Shown: positions 12,052 to 24,240, counted from the first letter of the stretch. The stretch is DNA of 64,000 nt from Gossypium raimondii (GCF_025698545.1 NC_068575.1:59281980-59345979), one strand, 5' to 3'. Numbers and translations: made by a program. The notes: a model not told the origin generated them from the letters alone.

Positions 12052-12341
12052 CATTCTTCCCGTGTTCTGACCACATAAGCTCTGGCGGGTACTTTAGCTT
12101 CAGACTGCTGGGTAGCAATATCACTGCTCCTCCTAATACCTCCTCCCTTTAAAAGTGAACTACCTCTACCTAACCCTCTGCCTCTTGCAGTAGATACTGA
12201 TTTCTGTGATGTCACAGGTGTAGCACTATCAGTTTTCGGACAATCTCTGATAAAATGGTCTGTAGAACCACATCGGAAACAACCTCTAGTTAACCTCCAG
12301 CATTCTCCTCTCATAATCTATTACTGACATATCACACTGTT
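12052..12341 (-). pseudogene. Element B gag remnant: zinc knuckle part
   Basis: The minus-strand frame carries a CCHC zinc knuckle, CFRCGSTDHFIRDC, preceded by GECWRLTRG and followed by a Ser/Arg/Gly-rich linker (ARGRGLGRGSS) and ARAYVVRTREE, as at the gag-protease junction of plant gypsy elements. It breaks off after TREE into the LTR stub. Upstream, at about 12315-12341, a short piece of the middle of gag (QQCDMSVIDYER) is in another frame, which shows an internal deletion between the capsid part and the knuckle. Confidence 0.8.
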
Positions 12342-12346
12342 GTAAC

Positions 12347-14898
12347 TGTGATAGCCCGAAATAGGGCCTAATCGGAATAGTGGTTTCGTAACCACAAATC
12401 CGAAGTGAAATAGTTTAATTTTATAAATTTTTATTAGTTACTGATTGATTGAAATATTGTGTGAAAATATGGATAGGAAATTTTAATGCTTTAGTGCTTA
12501 ATTGAATTTTTAGGACTAAATTGAAAAAAATGCAAAGTGTGTCTAATTAGTGATTAAATGACTTAATTGAATTATTGCATGAAATTGGAAGTGTTTATGT
12601 GGCAATTAGACCATAAATTAGTGTTATGGACACAAAAGGGTATTTCTAGAAAAATATCTAAGTAATGGGTCAAGGGCATTTTTGTCCAAATTGAATAAAA
12701 GACAAAACAAAGATGAAAACAAGTGTTCATCTTCTTAAAATCAGACGTTTGCTGCCAAAAAAAAAATTCATGTCACCATAGCTAGGGTTCTTGAACTTCC
12801 TAAGCTCAATTGTAAGTGATTTCTTGCCCCGTTTTTAATTATTTTCGTATTTTTATGCTTATTGAAGCTTGAATTTCATGTTTCTACTATTTAATTTAAA
12901 TGAAATTAAAGTTTGAAAATTTACCCATTCATGATATAATTGTAAATTGATTAGTGATGTTAGATAATGAATGTTTGAAGTGTTAATTACAAGTTTTACT
13001 AGATGAATTTTGATGAAAATGTTGAAAAAGGGCTAAATTGTGAAAGATGGTAAAGTGTGCATAAAGTTGTGATTTTGTGAAATTGAGGGCTGTTATGAGC
13101 ATGAAATATGATTTAGTGAAGTTTGAAATTTAAAAATTTAGTGAATTTTATTTTTACGAGCTTAGGGACAAAAGTGGAATTTTTGAAAAGTTTCGGGGAA
13201 AAATGTAAATTTGCCAAAATGTTGTGTATGAATTGTATTTGAATGAAATGTTGATAAAATGTATTAAATTGTGTTAATATAGATCAAGAAAGAAGAAATA
13301 GTGGAAGTGATCGGGGAAAAGAGAAAGTTATCGACTAAATTACAAAAAATAGTCGTTTTGCATCCGAGGTAAGTTATATGTAAATAATAGTTATATTTGT
13401 ATAAATTGTGAATTATATTTGATATGTGAATTAATATTGAATGTGGAAGGAAAATTGTTCATGAATTATTCAAGTAATAAAGTGTTAAGTGTAAATTCCG
13501 GTTGAACTTAGGAATAGAATTGGATACAAGTGACATGTCACTAGAGACCAGATGTTACAGTGTTACAGTGTTACAGTTGAGTCCCGGTGTTGGGTGATCT
13601 AGCATGTGTTGCGACACACTGACGACTTGTGTGAGCAGCCCGTGGACATTTCCAGGTGTTATTGATCGCTGGTAGCCGGCTACATTTCAATGGTAACCGG
13701 CTACATATCGATGGTAGCTTGGCTACATATCGATGTGGCACTTATGTGCTAAATCTCTACGTATCCGTGTATATTCCAACTGCTCAACGGGATTAATAAT
13801 GAATTAAAGTGAATATGAAATGTTAAGTGTGAAAATGTATATGCAAGTGAATTGGTAAGATTGTGCATGTGTAAGTGATTGAAATTGCTAAGAAATGTTT
13901 TGATTAGTTATATGTTAAAAGTGTTAATTATTAAATGAGTAATTATTGTTTACATGTAACTTACTAAGCTATTTATAGCTTACACATCTCTTTCTTTCCT
14001 TTGTTTTATAGTGATTTGAACTTGATCGAATAGTGGACCGTCGGAGCTCGTATCACACTATCATAATCATCTCGGTATTATGTGCTTTTCAAAATGTTTA
14101 AACTATGGCATGTATGGAGTCTTGATCATTTTGAGCATGTTCAAATGATATAGCTAATATTAGCTATTGAAGTAGCTATTAAAGAATATGTTTTGGTGTT
14201 ATGTATGTTAAAATGGTAACTAATTCAAAGAAGCAGTTTCTTTGACAGCAGCAGTGACGTGAATGTGAAAATCACCATAAATAGTAGAAATGGAATTAGA
14301 GAGTGAATTATATATGTAATTAAATCTTATCAAGTCTATTTTTATATGAAAGAAACGGTGTAGGCAAAGGAATTCTGTATTTTGAGATATTTTAATTTTA
14401 GTGAGACAGGGTCAGAATGGTTTTGAAGTCCCTGTTCTGACTTTGAAAAATCATTATAAATTGTACAGAAAGAATTATGGGTCATAATTTATATTTGTAG
14501 ATTTCTTAGTGAGTCTATTTTCAAAAGAAACAAACGATAACCTTATATGTATTCTGTACAAAGAGATAATTGATTTTAGTGCCGAGAGGTCAGATCTGTC
14601 GAGCTGTGAAACAGGGATACTTTAATGAATAAACTGTACTAATTGGCCAAGTAAAAATTCTGAAAATTTTATGGTAAGTAGTAATATGAGTCTAGTTTCA
14701 GGAAAATTTACGGATTTAAATTTTGAGTTCTGTAACTCGAGTTATAATTAAATTAGTGAAAGTCACGCAGGTAGACAGTTTTGTTGTGAACAGTGAATTT
14801 AATTTTAAAGGCAAATTTTTATGCTCCGAATCGGTAAGTTAAATTGGATAACATCTCTTACTCGATTCCGGCGACGGTCTCGGGTAAGGGGTGTTACA
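12347..14898 (+). repeat. 5' LTR of element A
   Basis: 2552 bases, TGTGATAGCCCGAAAT to GTGTTACA. It contains tandem TTACAGTG units near 13556-13575 and three units of about 22 bases like TGGTARCCGGCTACATATCG at about 13668-13737. A segment at about 14235-14760 is shared with LTR unit D. Compared with the 3' LTR the visible differences are a few single-base changes and small length changes, concentrated in the short tandem repeats. Confidence 0.95.
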
Positions 14899-14903
14899 TT
14901 TAG

Positions 14904-14915
14904 TGGTATCAGAGC
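14904..14915 (+). promoter_or_regulatory. Primer-binding site of element A (initiator methionine tRNA)
   Basis: TGGTATCAGAGC begins 5 bases after the 5' LTR. This is the usual minus-strand priming site of plant gypsy and copia elements, complementary to the 3' end of initiator tRNA-Met. Confidence 0.92.
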
Positions 14916-15033
14916 TACGGTTTAGTCGATTCTCGGACTAACGTAGCGAGTGTAATAGACTATCTATACATGCCATAATTGAATAATGATAGTGTGACGA
15001 CTCTTGACATCTTAAAATGTTTTTTTTATAGTA

Positions 15034-16110
15034 ATGGATTCTAACCAAGATACAGCTGATGATGCTAAAAGTAATGTGCCTGTTGAAAGTCGATTTGAGA
15101 CTCAGGGTCAAGGAGATGAGGCTCGAGAAGCTTTTCTCCAAATGATGAACAATTGGTACACCGAGTTTGTTAGAACTAATCCTAATGCTCAACCTCCTCC
15201 GCCTCCTATTCCTCAAGTTGTTCCCATAGCTCCTCAACAAACCGAAGTGTTAAGATTTTCAAAGCCTCCAATGGACAAAATTGAAAGTATGGAGCCAAGA
15301 GTTCCGAGCTAATGTAAATGATGATCCTGAAGAGCAGAGTTCGCTTGATAATACCATCGAGTGTTGGATGAATTATCTTGTACTCGGTAAGAAAGTCTCA
15401 AATGTGCTATCTCATTGTTGAGGATTCACTTATAATTGGTGGAAAACTTTAGTGTCGGTGGTGCCTAAAGAGAAAGTTACATGGGATTTCTTTCAAGAAG
15501 AATTCGAAAGAAGTATGTGAGTCGGCGTTTCATTGATCAAAAGAAAAGAGTTTCTTGAATTGAAACAAGGGCGCATGACGGTAGCCGAATATGAACGAAA
15601 ATTTGTCAAATTAAGCAAGTATGCCCAAGAGTGTGTATCTAATGAAGCTACATTGTGCAAAAGGTTTGAAGATGGATTAAACGAGGATATCCGATTGCTA
15701 GTGGGAATTCTTGAAATTAAAGAGTTAGTAGTACTAGTTGAAAGAGCTATCAAGGCTGAAGAATTGAGCAAAGAGAAAAGAAAGGTGGAAAGTGAAGCAA
15801 GAGATGCAAGAAAAAGATTAATGGGCAAGTCATTTCAATTTCAAACGAAGAAGTCTAGAGAAATGAATACTCGATCGAATGTTTCTAGTGTGAATTTTCA
15901 AAGAGATCGAGGAAGACAATATTCGTGTTCCAAAGCTCAAAGCGACTTCTATGGCAAGTGTAGGTAGTGTTAAACCTACTAGACTGGAATGTCAACATTG
16001 TGGAAAACGACATTTAGGGAATGTTATTTAATCACCGAGCATGTTTTAAATGTGGATCTCAAGATCATTTTGTGAAAGATTGTCCGAAAGAGAAGAGATA
16101 GAAAAGTTTC
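15034..16110 (+). pseudogene. Element A gag (broken)
   Basis: Starts with ATG at 15034 (MDSNQDTADD...). A Pro-rich region (QPPPPPIPQ) is followed by a capsid-type segment in several frames: TYNWWKTL near 15428, then EFLELKQGRMTVAEYERKFV, typical of the retrotransposon gag domain, in a frame at 15533-15967. A CCHC knuckle, CFKCGSQDHFVKDC, lies at about 16041-16082 in yet another frame. Stops or frameshifts occur at about 15312, 15420, 15520 and 15965. In an intact element this would be the nucleocapsid and capsid precursor. Confidence 0.88.
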
Positions 16111-16686
16111 AAAATGTGAGATCGAGCGGTGTGACTACTAGAGGAAGACCATCGAGAAATGTGGGACTGGAACTAGTGGTAAAGGTGTAACAAAAGACAC
16201 GATCAGAAGATCTCAAGTGGGAGCTCCAGCAAGAGCTTATGCCATCCGAGCTAGAGAGGAAACATCTTCCCGATGTGATCATCGGTATATTTTCTCTTTC
16301 GACACTAATGTTCTTGCATTGATTGATCCCGGTTCTACTCACTCGTATGTATGTATGAATTTAGTGTCGATAAGAATTTGTGTGTTGAATTGATTGAGTA
16401 TGTGATTAAAGTGTCGAATCCTTTAGGCAAGCATGTGATAGTTGATAAAATATGCAAAATTGTCCTTTGATGATACAAGGTCGGTGTTTCCACCAACTTG
16501 ATGTTGTTGCCATTTGATGAATTTGATGTTATTTTGGGGATGGATTGGTTGACATTGCATAAGGCCAAGATAGATTGTAGTCGAAAATTCTTGAGTTGAA
16601 GTGTAGTAGTGGTACAGTTCTTGGGTTGAAACAGATAAGTCAAATGTGATGCCAATTGTGATTTACGCCATGTCCTTTCGAAATGT
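16111..16686 (+). pseudogene. Element A gag-protease junction and aspartic protease (broken)
   Basis: Fragments in shifting frames include APARAYAIRAREE, then ALIDPGSTHSYV (the DSG-type aspartic protease motif, here DPGSTHS) at about 16314-16350, and LLPFDEFDVILGMDWL with the conserved GMDWL block at about 16500-16550. No continuous frame spans the domain. Confidence 0.8.
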
Positions 16687-17994
16687 TTGAAAAATGGTTG
16701 TGAAGCATATCTTGCTTATGTGTTGAATACAAAAGTGTCTGAAACAAAGATCGAATCAGTGCCAGTGGTATGTGAATATTTAGATGTGTTCCCAGAAGAG
16801 TTGCCAGGTTTGCCTCCGATTAGAGAAGTAGAGTTTGGTATTGAAGTAATGCCAGGTACTGCTCCAATATCGATTGCTCCTTACAGAATGGCACCAACTG
16901 AATTAAAAGAATTAAAAGTGCAATTGCAAGAGTTGATGGATAAAGGATTCGTCAGACCAAGTTATTCTCCGTGGGGTGCTCCCGTGCTATTTGTGAAGAA
17001 AAAGGATGGGACATTGAGATTGTGTATTGATTATCGTCAACTTAATAAAGTGACAGTAAAGAATAAATATCCATTGCCCCGAATAGATGACTTGTTTGAT
17101 CAGTTAAAGGATGCCACAATGTTTTCCAAAATTGATTTGAGATCCGGATATTACCAATTGAGGGTTAAAGAGTCAGATGTGCCAAAGACTGCTTTCAGAA
17201 CCCGGTATGGTCACTATGAGTTTCTTGTAATGCCTTTTGGTCTGACTAATGCTCCAGCTATTTTTATGGATTTGATGAATCGAATTTTCCGGCCCTATTT
17301 GGATAAATTTGTTGTGGTGTTTATAGATGATATTCTTATTTATTCCCGAAGTGAAGTCGAGCATGCTGAACATTTAAGAATTGTGCTACAAACGCTGCGA
17401 GAAAAGAAATTGTTTGCTAAATTTAGCAAATGTGAATTTTGGCTTAGTGAAGTTGGATTTTTGGGACATGTTGTCTCGGGAGATGGCATTCAAGTGGATC
17501 CGAATAAGATATCGGCAATAGTTGAATGGAAGCCTCCAAGAAATGTATCTGAAGTTAGGAGTTTTCTGGGCTTAGCCGGATATTATCGTCGATTTGTAGA
17601 AGGTTTTTCGATGATAGCTTCACCGATGACAAAATTGTTGCAAAAAGATGTTAAGTTCGAATGGACCGAGGAGTGTCAACAAAGTTTTGAGAAATTAAAG
17701 AAGTGTTTAACTGAGGCACCAGTGTTAGTGCAACTTGGAGTCGGAAAGGAATTTGTTGTTTATAGTGACGCGTCATTAAATGGGCTTGGATGTGTATTGA
17801 TGCAAGAAGGAAAAGTGATAGCGTATGCTTCTCGACAATTGAAACCGCATGAACGAAATTATCCTACCCATGATTTAGAGTTGGCTGCTATTGTCTTTGC
17901 TTTGAAGATTTGGCGTCATTATTTATATGGTGAGAAATGTCATGTTTTTACAGATCATAAAAGTTTGAAATATGTTATGACACAAAAGATCTGA
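16687..17994 (+). pseudogene. Element A reverse transcriptase and RNase H segment of pol
   Basis: The longest intact stretch of the element, 435 codons; the frame opens with TTG and is polyprotein interior, not a real start. Reverse transcriptase motifs are in order: [17 protein letters not shown] (about residues 113-129), [11 protein letters not shown] (148-158, first catalytic Asp), [21 protein letters not shown], and [10 protein letters not shown] (221-230, the paired Asp of the active site). The connection domain and RNase H follow ([10 protein letters not shown] with catalytic Asp near 361, then [20 protein letters not shown] and TDHKSLKY). The sequence type is clearly Ty3/gypsy. The frame stops just after the TDHKSL motif. 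Confidence 0.95.
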
Positions 17995-19127
17995 ATTTAT
18001 GGCAGTGAAGATGGTTGAAATTGATGAAAGATTATGAACTTGTAATAGATTATCATCCGGAAAAGCCAATATAGTTCTTGATGCTTTGAGCGAAAGTCTC
18101 TCTTTGCTTTGAGAGCTTTGAATACAAGATTAACATTGATGAAGATGGATCATTGCTTGCGAGTTAAAAGCTAGTCCATTGTTTCTTCAAGAAATTTATG
18201 AGGCTCGAAAGTGGATAATGAATTACAAAGAAAAAAGACTCGATGCAAGCGATGGCGATAATTCGATTTTGGATTGATTCAGATGGATGTTTAATGTTTC
18301 ATGACGAATATGTGTTCAAAAATGTTGATTTAATTCGAAAATTTTGCGAAAGCACATGATAGTCGCTAAGCGATTCACCCGTAGTGTAAAAATGTACAAT
18401 GATTTAAAGAAATTATATTGGTGGCGGGTATGAAACGGGATATCTCGAGTATGTGACAAAGTGTTTTGTGTGCCAACAAGTAAAAGTGAACACCAAGTAC
18501 CTTGAGGTTACTTCAACCTATTATGGTGCCCGAGTGGAAGTGGGATAGAATTACTATGGATTTTGTTTCGGATTGCCATTGTCACCGAAAAAGAAAGACT
18601 CAATTTGGGTAATAGTTGATCGATTGACTAAGTCACTCATTTCATTCTGTATGAATGAGTTTTCACTTGACAAGTTAGTGAATTGTATATTCTTTGAGAT
18701 AGTTCGATTACATGGTGTGCTGCGTCTATTATATCGATAGAGATCCACGGTTTACTTCAAGGTTTTGGAAGAAATTACAAGAGGCATTGGGTACTAAATT
18801 GAATTTTAGTACAAGATTTCACCCCAAACCGATGGACGATCTGAAAGAGTAATTCAAGTGCTCAAGATATGTTGAGATGTTGTGTATTGGAATTTGAAGG
18901 TAATTGGGAAAAATATCTACCTTTGGTGGAGTTTGCATATAATAATAGTTATCAATCCAGCATAAAAATGACACCTTATGAAGCGTTGTATGGACGAAAG
19001 TGTCGGACTCCATTATATTGGACTGAACTTAATGAAAATCAGTTACATGGAGTCGATTTGGTAAAAGAAACTGAAGAAAAAGTGAAGATAATCCGTGATT
19101 GTTTGAAAGTCGCCGGATCGATGTAAG
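17995..19127 (+). pseudogene. Element A integrase core (fragmented)
   Basis: Homology continues across at least six frame changes. Recognisable pieces are WKWDRITMDFV near 18540-18560 (first Asp of the DDE core), DSIWVIVDRLTKS near 18597-18635, and the frame at 18869-19126 with ALYGRKCRTPLYWTE, typical of plant gypsy integrases. The region is shorter than expected and has many small deletions, so no active integrase can be made. Confidence 0.85.
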
Positions 19128-19167
19128 TCGTATGCGGATTTGAAAAGAAAAGAGATTTGAGTTTCAA

Positions 19168-19614
19168 GTGGGTGATAAAGTATTTCTGAAAGTGTCTCCA
19201 TGGAAGAAAATTCTGAGATTTGGCCGTAAAGGTAAATTAAGTCCAAGATTTATTGGTCCGTATGAAGTGATAGAAAGAATTGGTCCAGTGGCTTATCGAT
19301 TGTCTTTACCCCCGGAATTGGAAAGAATTCATAATGTGTTTCATGTTTCTATGTTGAGGCGATATCGATCGGACCCATCACATGTGATTTCACCGACTGA
19401 AGTGGAAATTCGATCGGATATGACATACGAAGAAGAACCGATTCGAATCTTGGCACGAGAAGTGAAACAGTTAAGAAACAAAGAAATTGCTTTAGTGAAA
19501 GTGTTATGGCAACGACATGGGATGGAAGAGGCAACATGGGAAACCGAGGAGGCTATGAGGAAACAGTATCCCAACTTATTCACTGGTAAGATTTTCAGGG
19601 ACGAAAATCCCTAA
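19168..19614 (+). pseudogene. Element A integrase C-terminus with GPY/F module and chromodomain-like tail
   Basis: An open frame of 148 codons starts [17 protein letters not shown]. It carries the GPY/F-type block [20 protein letters not shown], the conserved [12 protein letters not shown], and a tail [14 protein letters not shown]...[14 protein letters not shown], which has the W...H...EEATWE pattern of chromovirus chromodomains. Such tails help direct integration to particular chromatin. The frame ends in TAA at 19612-19614, next to the polypurine tract. Confidence 0.88.
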
Positions 19615-19625
19615 GGGGGGAGAAT
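19612..19625 (+). promoter_or_regulatory. Polypurine tract of element A
   Basis: TAAGGGGGGAGAATT lies directly before the 3' LTR start TGTGATAG at 19626. It is the priming site for plus-strand DNA synthesis. It overlaps the pol stop codon. Confidence 0.9.
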
Positions 19626-22172
19626 TGTGATAGCCCGAAATAGGGCCTAATCGGAATAGTGGTTTCGTAACCACAAATCCGAAGTGAAATAGTTTAATTT
19701 TATAAATTTTTATTAGTTACTGATTGATTGAAATATTGTGTGAAAATATGGATAGGAAATTTTAATGCTTTAGTGCTTAATTGAATTTTTAGGACTAAAT
19801 TGAAAAAAATGCAAAGTGTGTCTAATTAGTGATTAAATGACTTAATTGAATTATTGCATGAAATTGGAAGTGTTTATGTGGCAATTAGACCATAAATTAG
19901 TGTTATGGACACAAAAGGGTATTTCTAGAAAAATATCTAAGTAATGGGTCAAGGGCATTTTTGTCCAAATTGAATAAAAGACAAAACAAAGATGAAAACA
20001 AGTGTTCATCTTCTTAAAATCAGACGTTTGCTGCCAAAAAAAAAAATTCATGTCACCATAGCTAGGGTTCTTGAACTTCCTAAGCTCAATTGTAAGTGAT
20101 TTCTTGCCCCGTTTTTAATTATTTTCGTATTTTTATGCTTATTGAAGCTTGAATTTCATGTTTCTACTATTTAATTTAAATGAAATTAAAGTTTGAAAAT
20201 TTACCCATTCATGATATAATTGTAAATTAATTAGTGATGTTAGATAATGAATGTTTGAAGTGTTAATTACAAGTTTTACTAGATGAATTTTGATGAAAAT
20301 GTTGAAAAAGGGCTAAATTGTGAAAGATGGTAAAGTGTGCATAAAGTTGTGATTTTGTGAAATTGAGGGCTGTTATGAGCATGAAATATGATTTAGTGAA
20401 GTTTGAAATTTAAAATTTAGTGAATTTTATTTTTACGAGCTTAGGGACAAAAGTGGAATTTTGAAAAGTTTAGGGAAAAATGTAAATTTGCCAAAATGTT
20501 GTGTATGAATTGTATTTGAATGAAATGTTGATAAAATGTATTAAATTGTGTTAATATAGATCAAGAAAGAAGAAATAGTGGAAGTGATCGGGAAAAGAAA
20601 GTTATCGACTAAATTACAAAAAATAGTCGTTTTGCATCCGAGGTAAGTTATATGTAAATAATAGTTATATTTGTATAAATTGTGAATTATATTTGATATG
20701 TGAATTAATATTGAATGTGGAAGGAAAATTGTTCATGAATTATTCAAGTAATAAAGTGTTAAGTGTAAATTCCGGTTGAACTTAGGAATAGAATTGGATA
20801 CAAGTGACATGTCACTAGAGACCGATGTTACTGATGTTACAGTGTTACAGTGAGTCCGGGTGTTGGGTGATCTAGCATGTGTTGCGACACTGACGACTTG
20901 TGTGAGCGAGCCCATGGACATTTCCAGTGTTATTGATCGGTGGTAGCTTGGCTACATTTCGTGGTAACCGGCTACATATCGGTGGTAACCGGCTACATAT
21001 CGATTATGGCACTTATGTGCTAAATCTCTACGTATCCGTGTATATTCCAACTGTTCAACGGGATTAATAATGAATTAAAGTGAATATGAAATGTTAAGTG
21101 TGAAAATGTATATGCAAGTGAATTGGTAAGATTGTGCATGTGTAAGTGATTGAAATTGCTAAGAAATGTTTTGATTAGTTATATGTTAAAAGTGTTAATT
21201 ATTAAATGAGTAATTATTGTTTACATGTAACTTACTAAGCTATTTATAGCTTACACATCTCTTTCTTTCCTTTGTTTTATAGTGATTTGAACTTGATCGA
21301 ATAGTGGACCGTCGGAGCTCGTATCACACTATCATAATCATCTCGGTATTATGTGCTTTTCAAAATGTTTAAACTATGGCATGTATGGAGTCTTGATCAT
21401 TTTGAGCATGTTCAAATGATATAGCTAATATTAGCTATTGAAGTAGCTATTAAAGAATATGTTTTGGTGTTATGTATGTTAAAATGGTAACTAATTCAAA
21501 GAAGCAGTTTCTTTGACAGCAGCAGTGACGTGAATGTGAAAAATCACCATAAATAGTAGAAATGGAATTAGAGAGTGAATTATATATGTAATTAAATCTT
21601 ATCAAGTCTATTTTATATGAAAGAAACGGTGTAGGCAAAGGAATTCTGTATTTTGAGATATTTTAATTTTAGTGAGACAGGGTCAGAATGGTTTTGAAGT
21701 CCCTGTTCTGACTTTGAAAATCATTATAAATTGTACAGAAAGAATTATGGGTCATAATTTATATTTGTAGATTTCTTAGTGAGTCTATTTTCAAAAGAAA
21801 CAAACGATAATCTTATATGTATTCTGTACAAAGAGATAATTGATTTTTAGTGCCGAGAGGTCAGATCTGTCGAGCTGTGAAACAGGGGATACTTTAATGA
21901 ATAAACTGTACTAATTGGCCAAGTCAAAAATTCTGAAAATTTTATGGTAAGTATTAATATGAGTCTAGTTTCAGGGAAAATTTACGGATTTAAATTTTGA
22001 GTTCTGTAACTCGAGTTATAATTAAATTAGTGAAAGTCACGCAGGTAGACAGTTTTGTTGTGAACAGTGAATTTAATTTTAAAGGCAAATTTTTATGCTC
22101 CGAATCGGTAAGTTAAATTGGATAACATCTCTTACTCGATTCCGGCGACGGTCTCGGGTAAGGGGTGTTACA
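19626..22172 (+). repeat. 3' LTR of element A
   Basis: 2547 bases, near-identical to the 5' LTR. The triple of GGCTACAT-containing units at about 20938-21005 has a different order of variants from the 5' LTR: a unit with AGCTTGG comes first here and last there. It is followed by the target duplication GTAAC at 22173-22177. Confidence 0.95.
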
Positions 22173-22177
22173 GTAAC

Positions 22178-22757
22178 ATTAAAAACTCTTGTTTCTTGTC
22201 TTTAATATACATCTCTCCGATATATTTCTTTTGGAATTCCTTCTGAAATAGATCCCACGTTATCTGATTCTCTGGTAGATGTCGAACCACTAATTCCCAC
22301 CATAAATAAGCTTCCCCTTGTAGCAACGATACAACACAGATTAAACACTCCCGGGGGGTACAGTCCAACTGCTGCAAAATTCTTTTAGTCGACTCCATCC
22401 AATTTTCAGCTGCGGATGGATCAACTCTTTTTAGACCCATAAATTCAATAGCACCATATTTTCTCAATTCTTTTATCAGGCCCGTCTAACATTAGGTACT
22501 GGAGTCGTAGCTGGAGTAGTTCCCGCTACTCTTTGTAATGCATCAGCTATAATTCTCAGTAATTGGGATTCATCTCTATCTCTGGCATTTTCCTGTTTTA
22601 CATTAGGAGGTTGGTTGCCTATCGGATTCACACTCGGTGCAGCAGATTCTGTTTCATCTAATTCTCTATCTTCAGTATACATTCTTTCATCAGTATCATT
22701 TATTCTTTCTTCAGACATCTTTAATCTATAAAACAAAGCAAACAAATAGGTCTGCAT
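22178..22757 (-). pseudogene. Element B gag remnant: N-terminal and capsid part
   Basis: The minus-strand frame from ATG 22755-22757 (MSEERINDTDERMYTED...) ends after PNVRRA. It continues, after a frame change near 22470, as EFMGLKRVDPSAAENWMES...GEAYLWWELVVRHLP...TWDLFQKEFQKKYIGE...KKQEFLMLL, which is the retrotransposon gag domain of gypsy elements. It is cut at 22177 by the insertion of element A. Confidence 0.88.
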
Positions 22758-22851
22758 CCAAAAATCCCGACTCAGTTTGACTCGATAGTGGCATGTACAT
22801 CTAGACTCAATTATGAGCCCGATTTAGTCCGAGAATCGGTTAAACCTGATA

Positions 22852-22863
22852 GCTCTAATACCA
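22852..22863 (-). promoter_or_regulatory. Primer-binding site of element B
   Basis: TGGTATTAGAGC on the minus strand, 5 bases inside the 5' LTR end. It is one base off the usual initiator tRNA-Met site (TGGTATCAGAGC), which suggests mutation or a variant site. Confidence 0.8.
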
Positions 22864-24198
22864 ACAACTGTAACACCCCCAACCCCAAACCGTCGCCGAA
22901 ACAGGGTTACAAGGCATTACCGGACATATCAGATAATTTACAATAATTTTTAAATAAATAACGAGCATATTAAAATAAATCATAAATTCATATAATATTT
23001 TTATAATTGACTCCATTCATTTTTTTATTTTTTTATAAAAATTTCGGCAGCACTTCTGCTTATTTTTACATAAAACCCCCTGCAATTAAAACCATAATAT
23101 TTTCAAATATAATCAAATCAACCAATTCATGTCACATTCTCATTTCTGTTCTAAATACCTTCTAATCAAACTCAATCACAAAATATCAATTTAAATTTAA
23201 CAATGTACTAATTAAATAAAAAAAAGATAAACTTCTTTCATTATAATTCATAAACTTATAATACTAACATTTTTAATCATTTATATTAAAACATAATAAT
23301 CTCTATACACACCCTATGTACATGCCACATTACCAAAAGAAAATATACATCACCAAAGTTATGCTGAAGCCGGGATTAATCTGGATGCTGAACCGGGACC
23401 TTTAACTTGTATCGACCTGCGCACGGAAACAACCGTACGCCGAGTATTTCATACTCAGCGGTATTACCATAATTCAAATTATAACAATAATAAACATATA
23501 ATGCATAAATCTTATATACAAATTTTAAGTCAATATCTCAACAATAGCAATTCATCAAACAATATCATATATCCACAATTTTAAATTTGGACATATCATG
23601 AACCTTAGGTTCATTCCTCTATCTCATATCACATTTCAATTCACAATTCAACTTTTTCATTTCATTTCAGTAGCTCGTTCGATCAACTCATTCGGTTTAT
23701 CATTTCATTAATTACCCTATTAACAAAACTCGGACTTTGGCGGATACACGGATCCAACCAAACACACCAGTATGGCACCCAGTGCCTCATCGGACAATTC
23801 GAAGCAATAATTGACACCCAGTGTCTCATCGGCAAAGCCGAAGAAAGTTGGTACCCAGTAACTCATCGAATCTATCCGAAGAAATATAGTGACACCCAGT
23901 GTCTCATCGACTCTTCTAATCCTACGGCATGCCAACTATATCCGACTCAGCCCGACTAGTTAAGAGGGTATTTAAATCACATATAATCTCAATTCAATCA
24001 TAATTTCTCACATTTTCAATTCAATCATTTTTTCACCTTTCAATCAATAATTAATCCACAAATTCACACATTTTCACAACTCAATACATTTCCATACAAT
24101 TTAATACCATTCACAATTCGATTCAAATTCATTTCCCGCTTTCAATCAACAAACAATTCAAATATTAATTCATATCAACTATTCAATTTAATTCCCAC

Positions 24199-24235
<37 letters not shown>
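24199..24235. repeat. (TAA)n microsatellite
   Basis: About twelve tandem TAA/AAT units within the LTR of element B. Confidence 0.9.

Positions 24236-24240
<5 letters not shown>

Larger units (their letters stand above)
12347..22172 (+). mobile_element. Ty3/gypsy chromovirus-type LTR retrotransposon (element A), full length but with broken genes
   Basis: Both LTRs, primer-binding site, polypurine tract and a perfect 5-bp target duplication (GTAAC at 12342-12346 and 22173-22177) are present. Gene order is gag, protease, reverse transcriptase, RNase H, integrase, so it is Ty3/gypsy. The GPY/F-like module and chromodomain-like tail after the integrase, with LTRs of about 2.5 kb, suggest the Tekay/Del chromovirus group (inference). 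It landed in the gag of element B, in opposite orientation. The LTR copies are nearly identical, which implies recent insertion, but the coding region has many frameshifts and stops, so this copy cannot be autonomous. Confidence 0.95.

Noticed and set aside
15493-15828. Minus-strand frame of 111 codons
   Set aside because: Antisense shadow of the gag frame of element A; the plus-strand frame has the gag motifs.
23720-23935. Repetitive minus-strand frame with DETLGV repeats
   Set aside because: It is the translation of the LTR minisatellite; the periodicity is at the DNA level and there is no start context.
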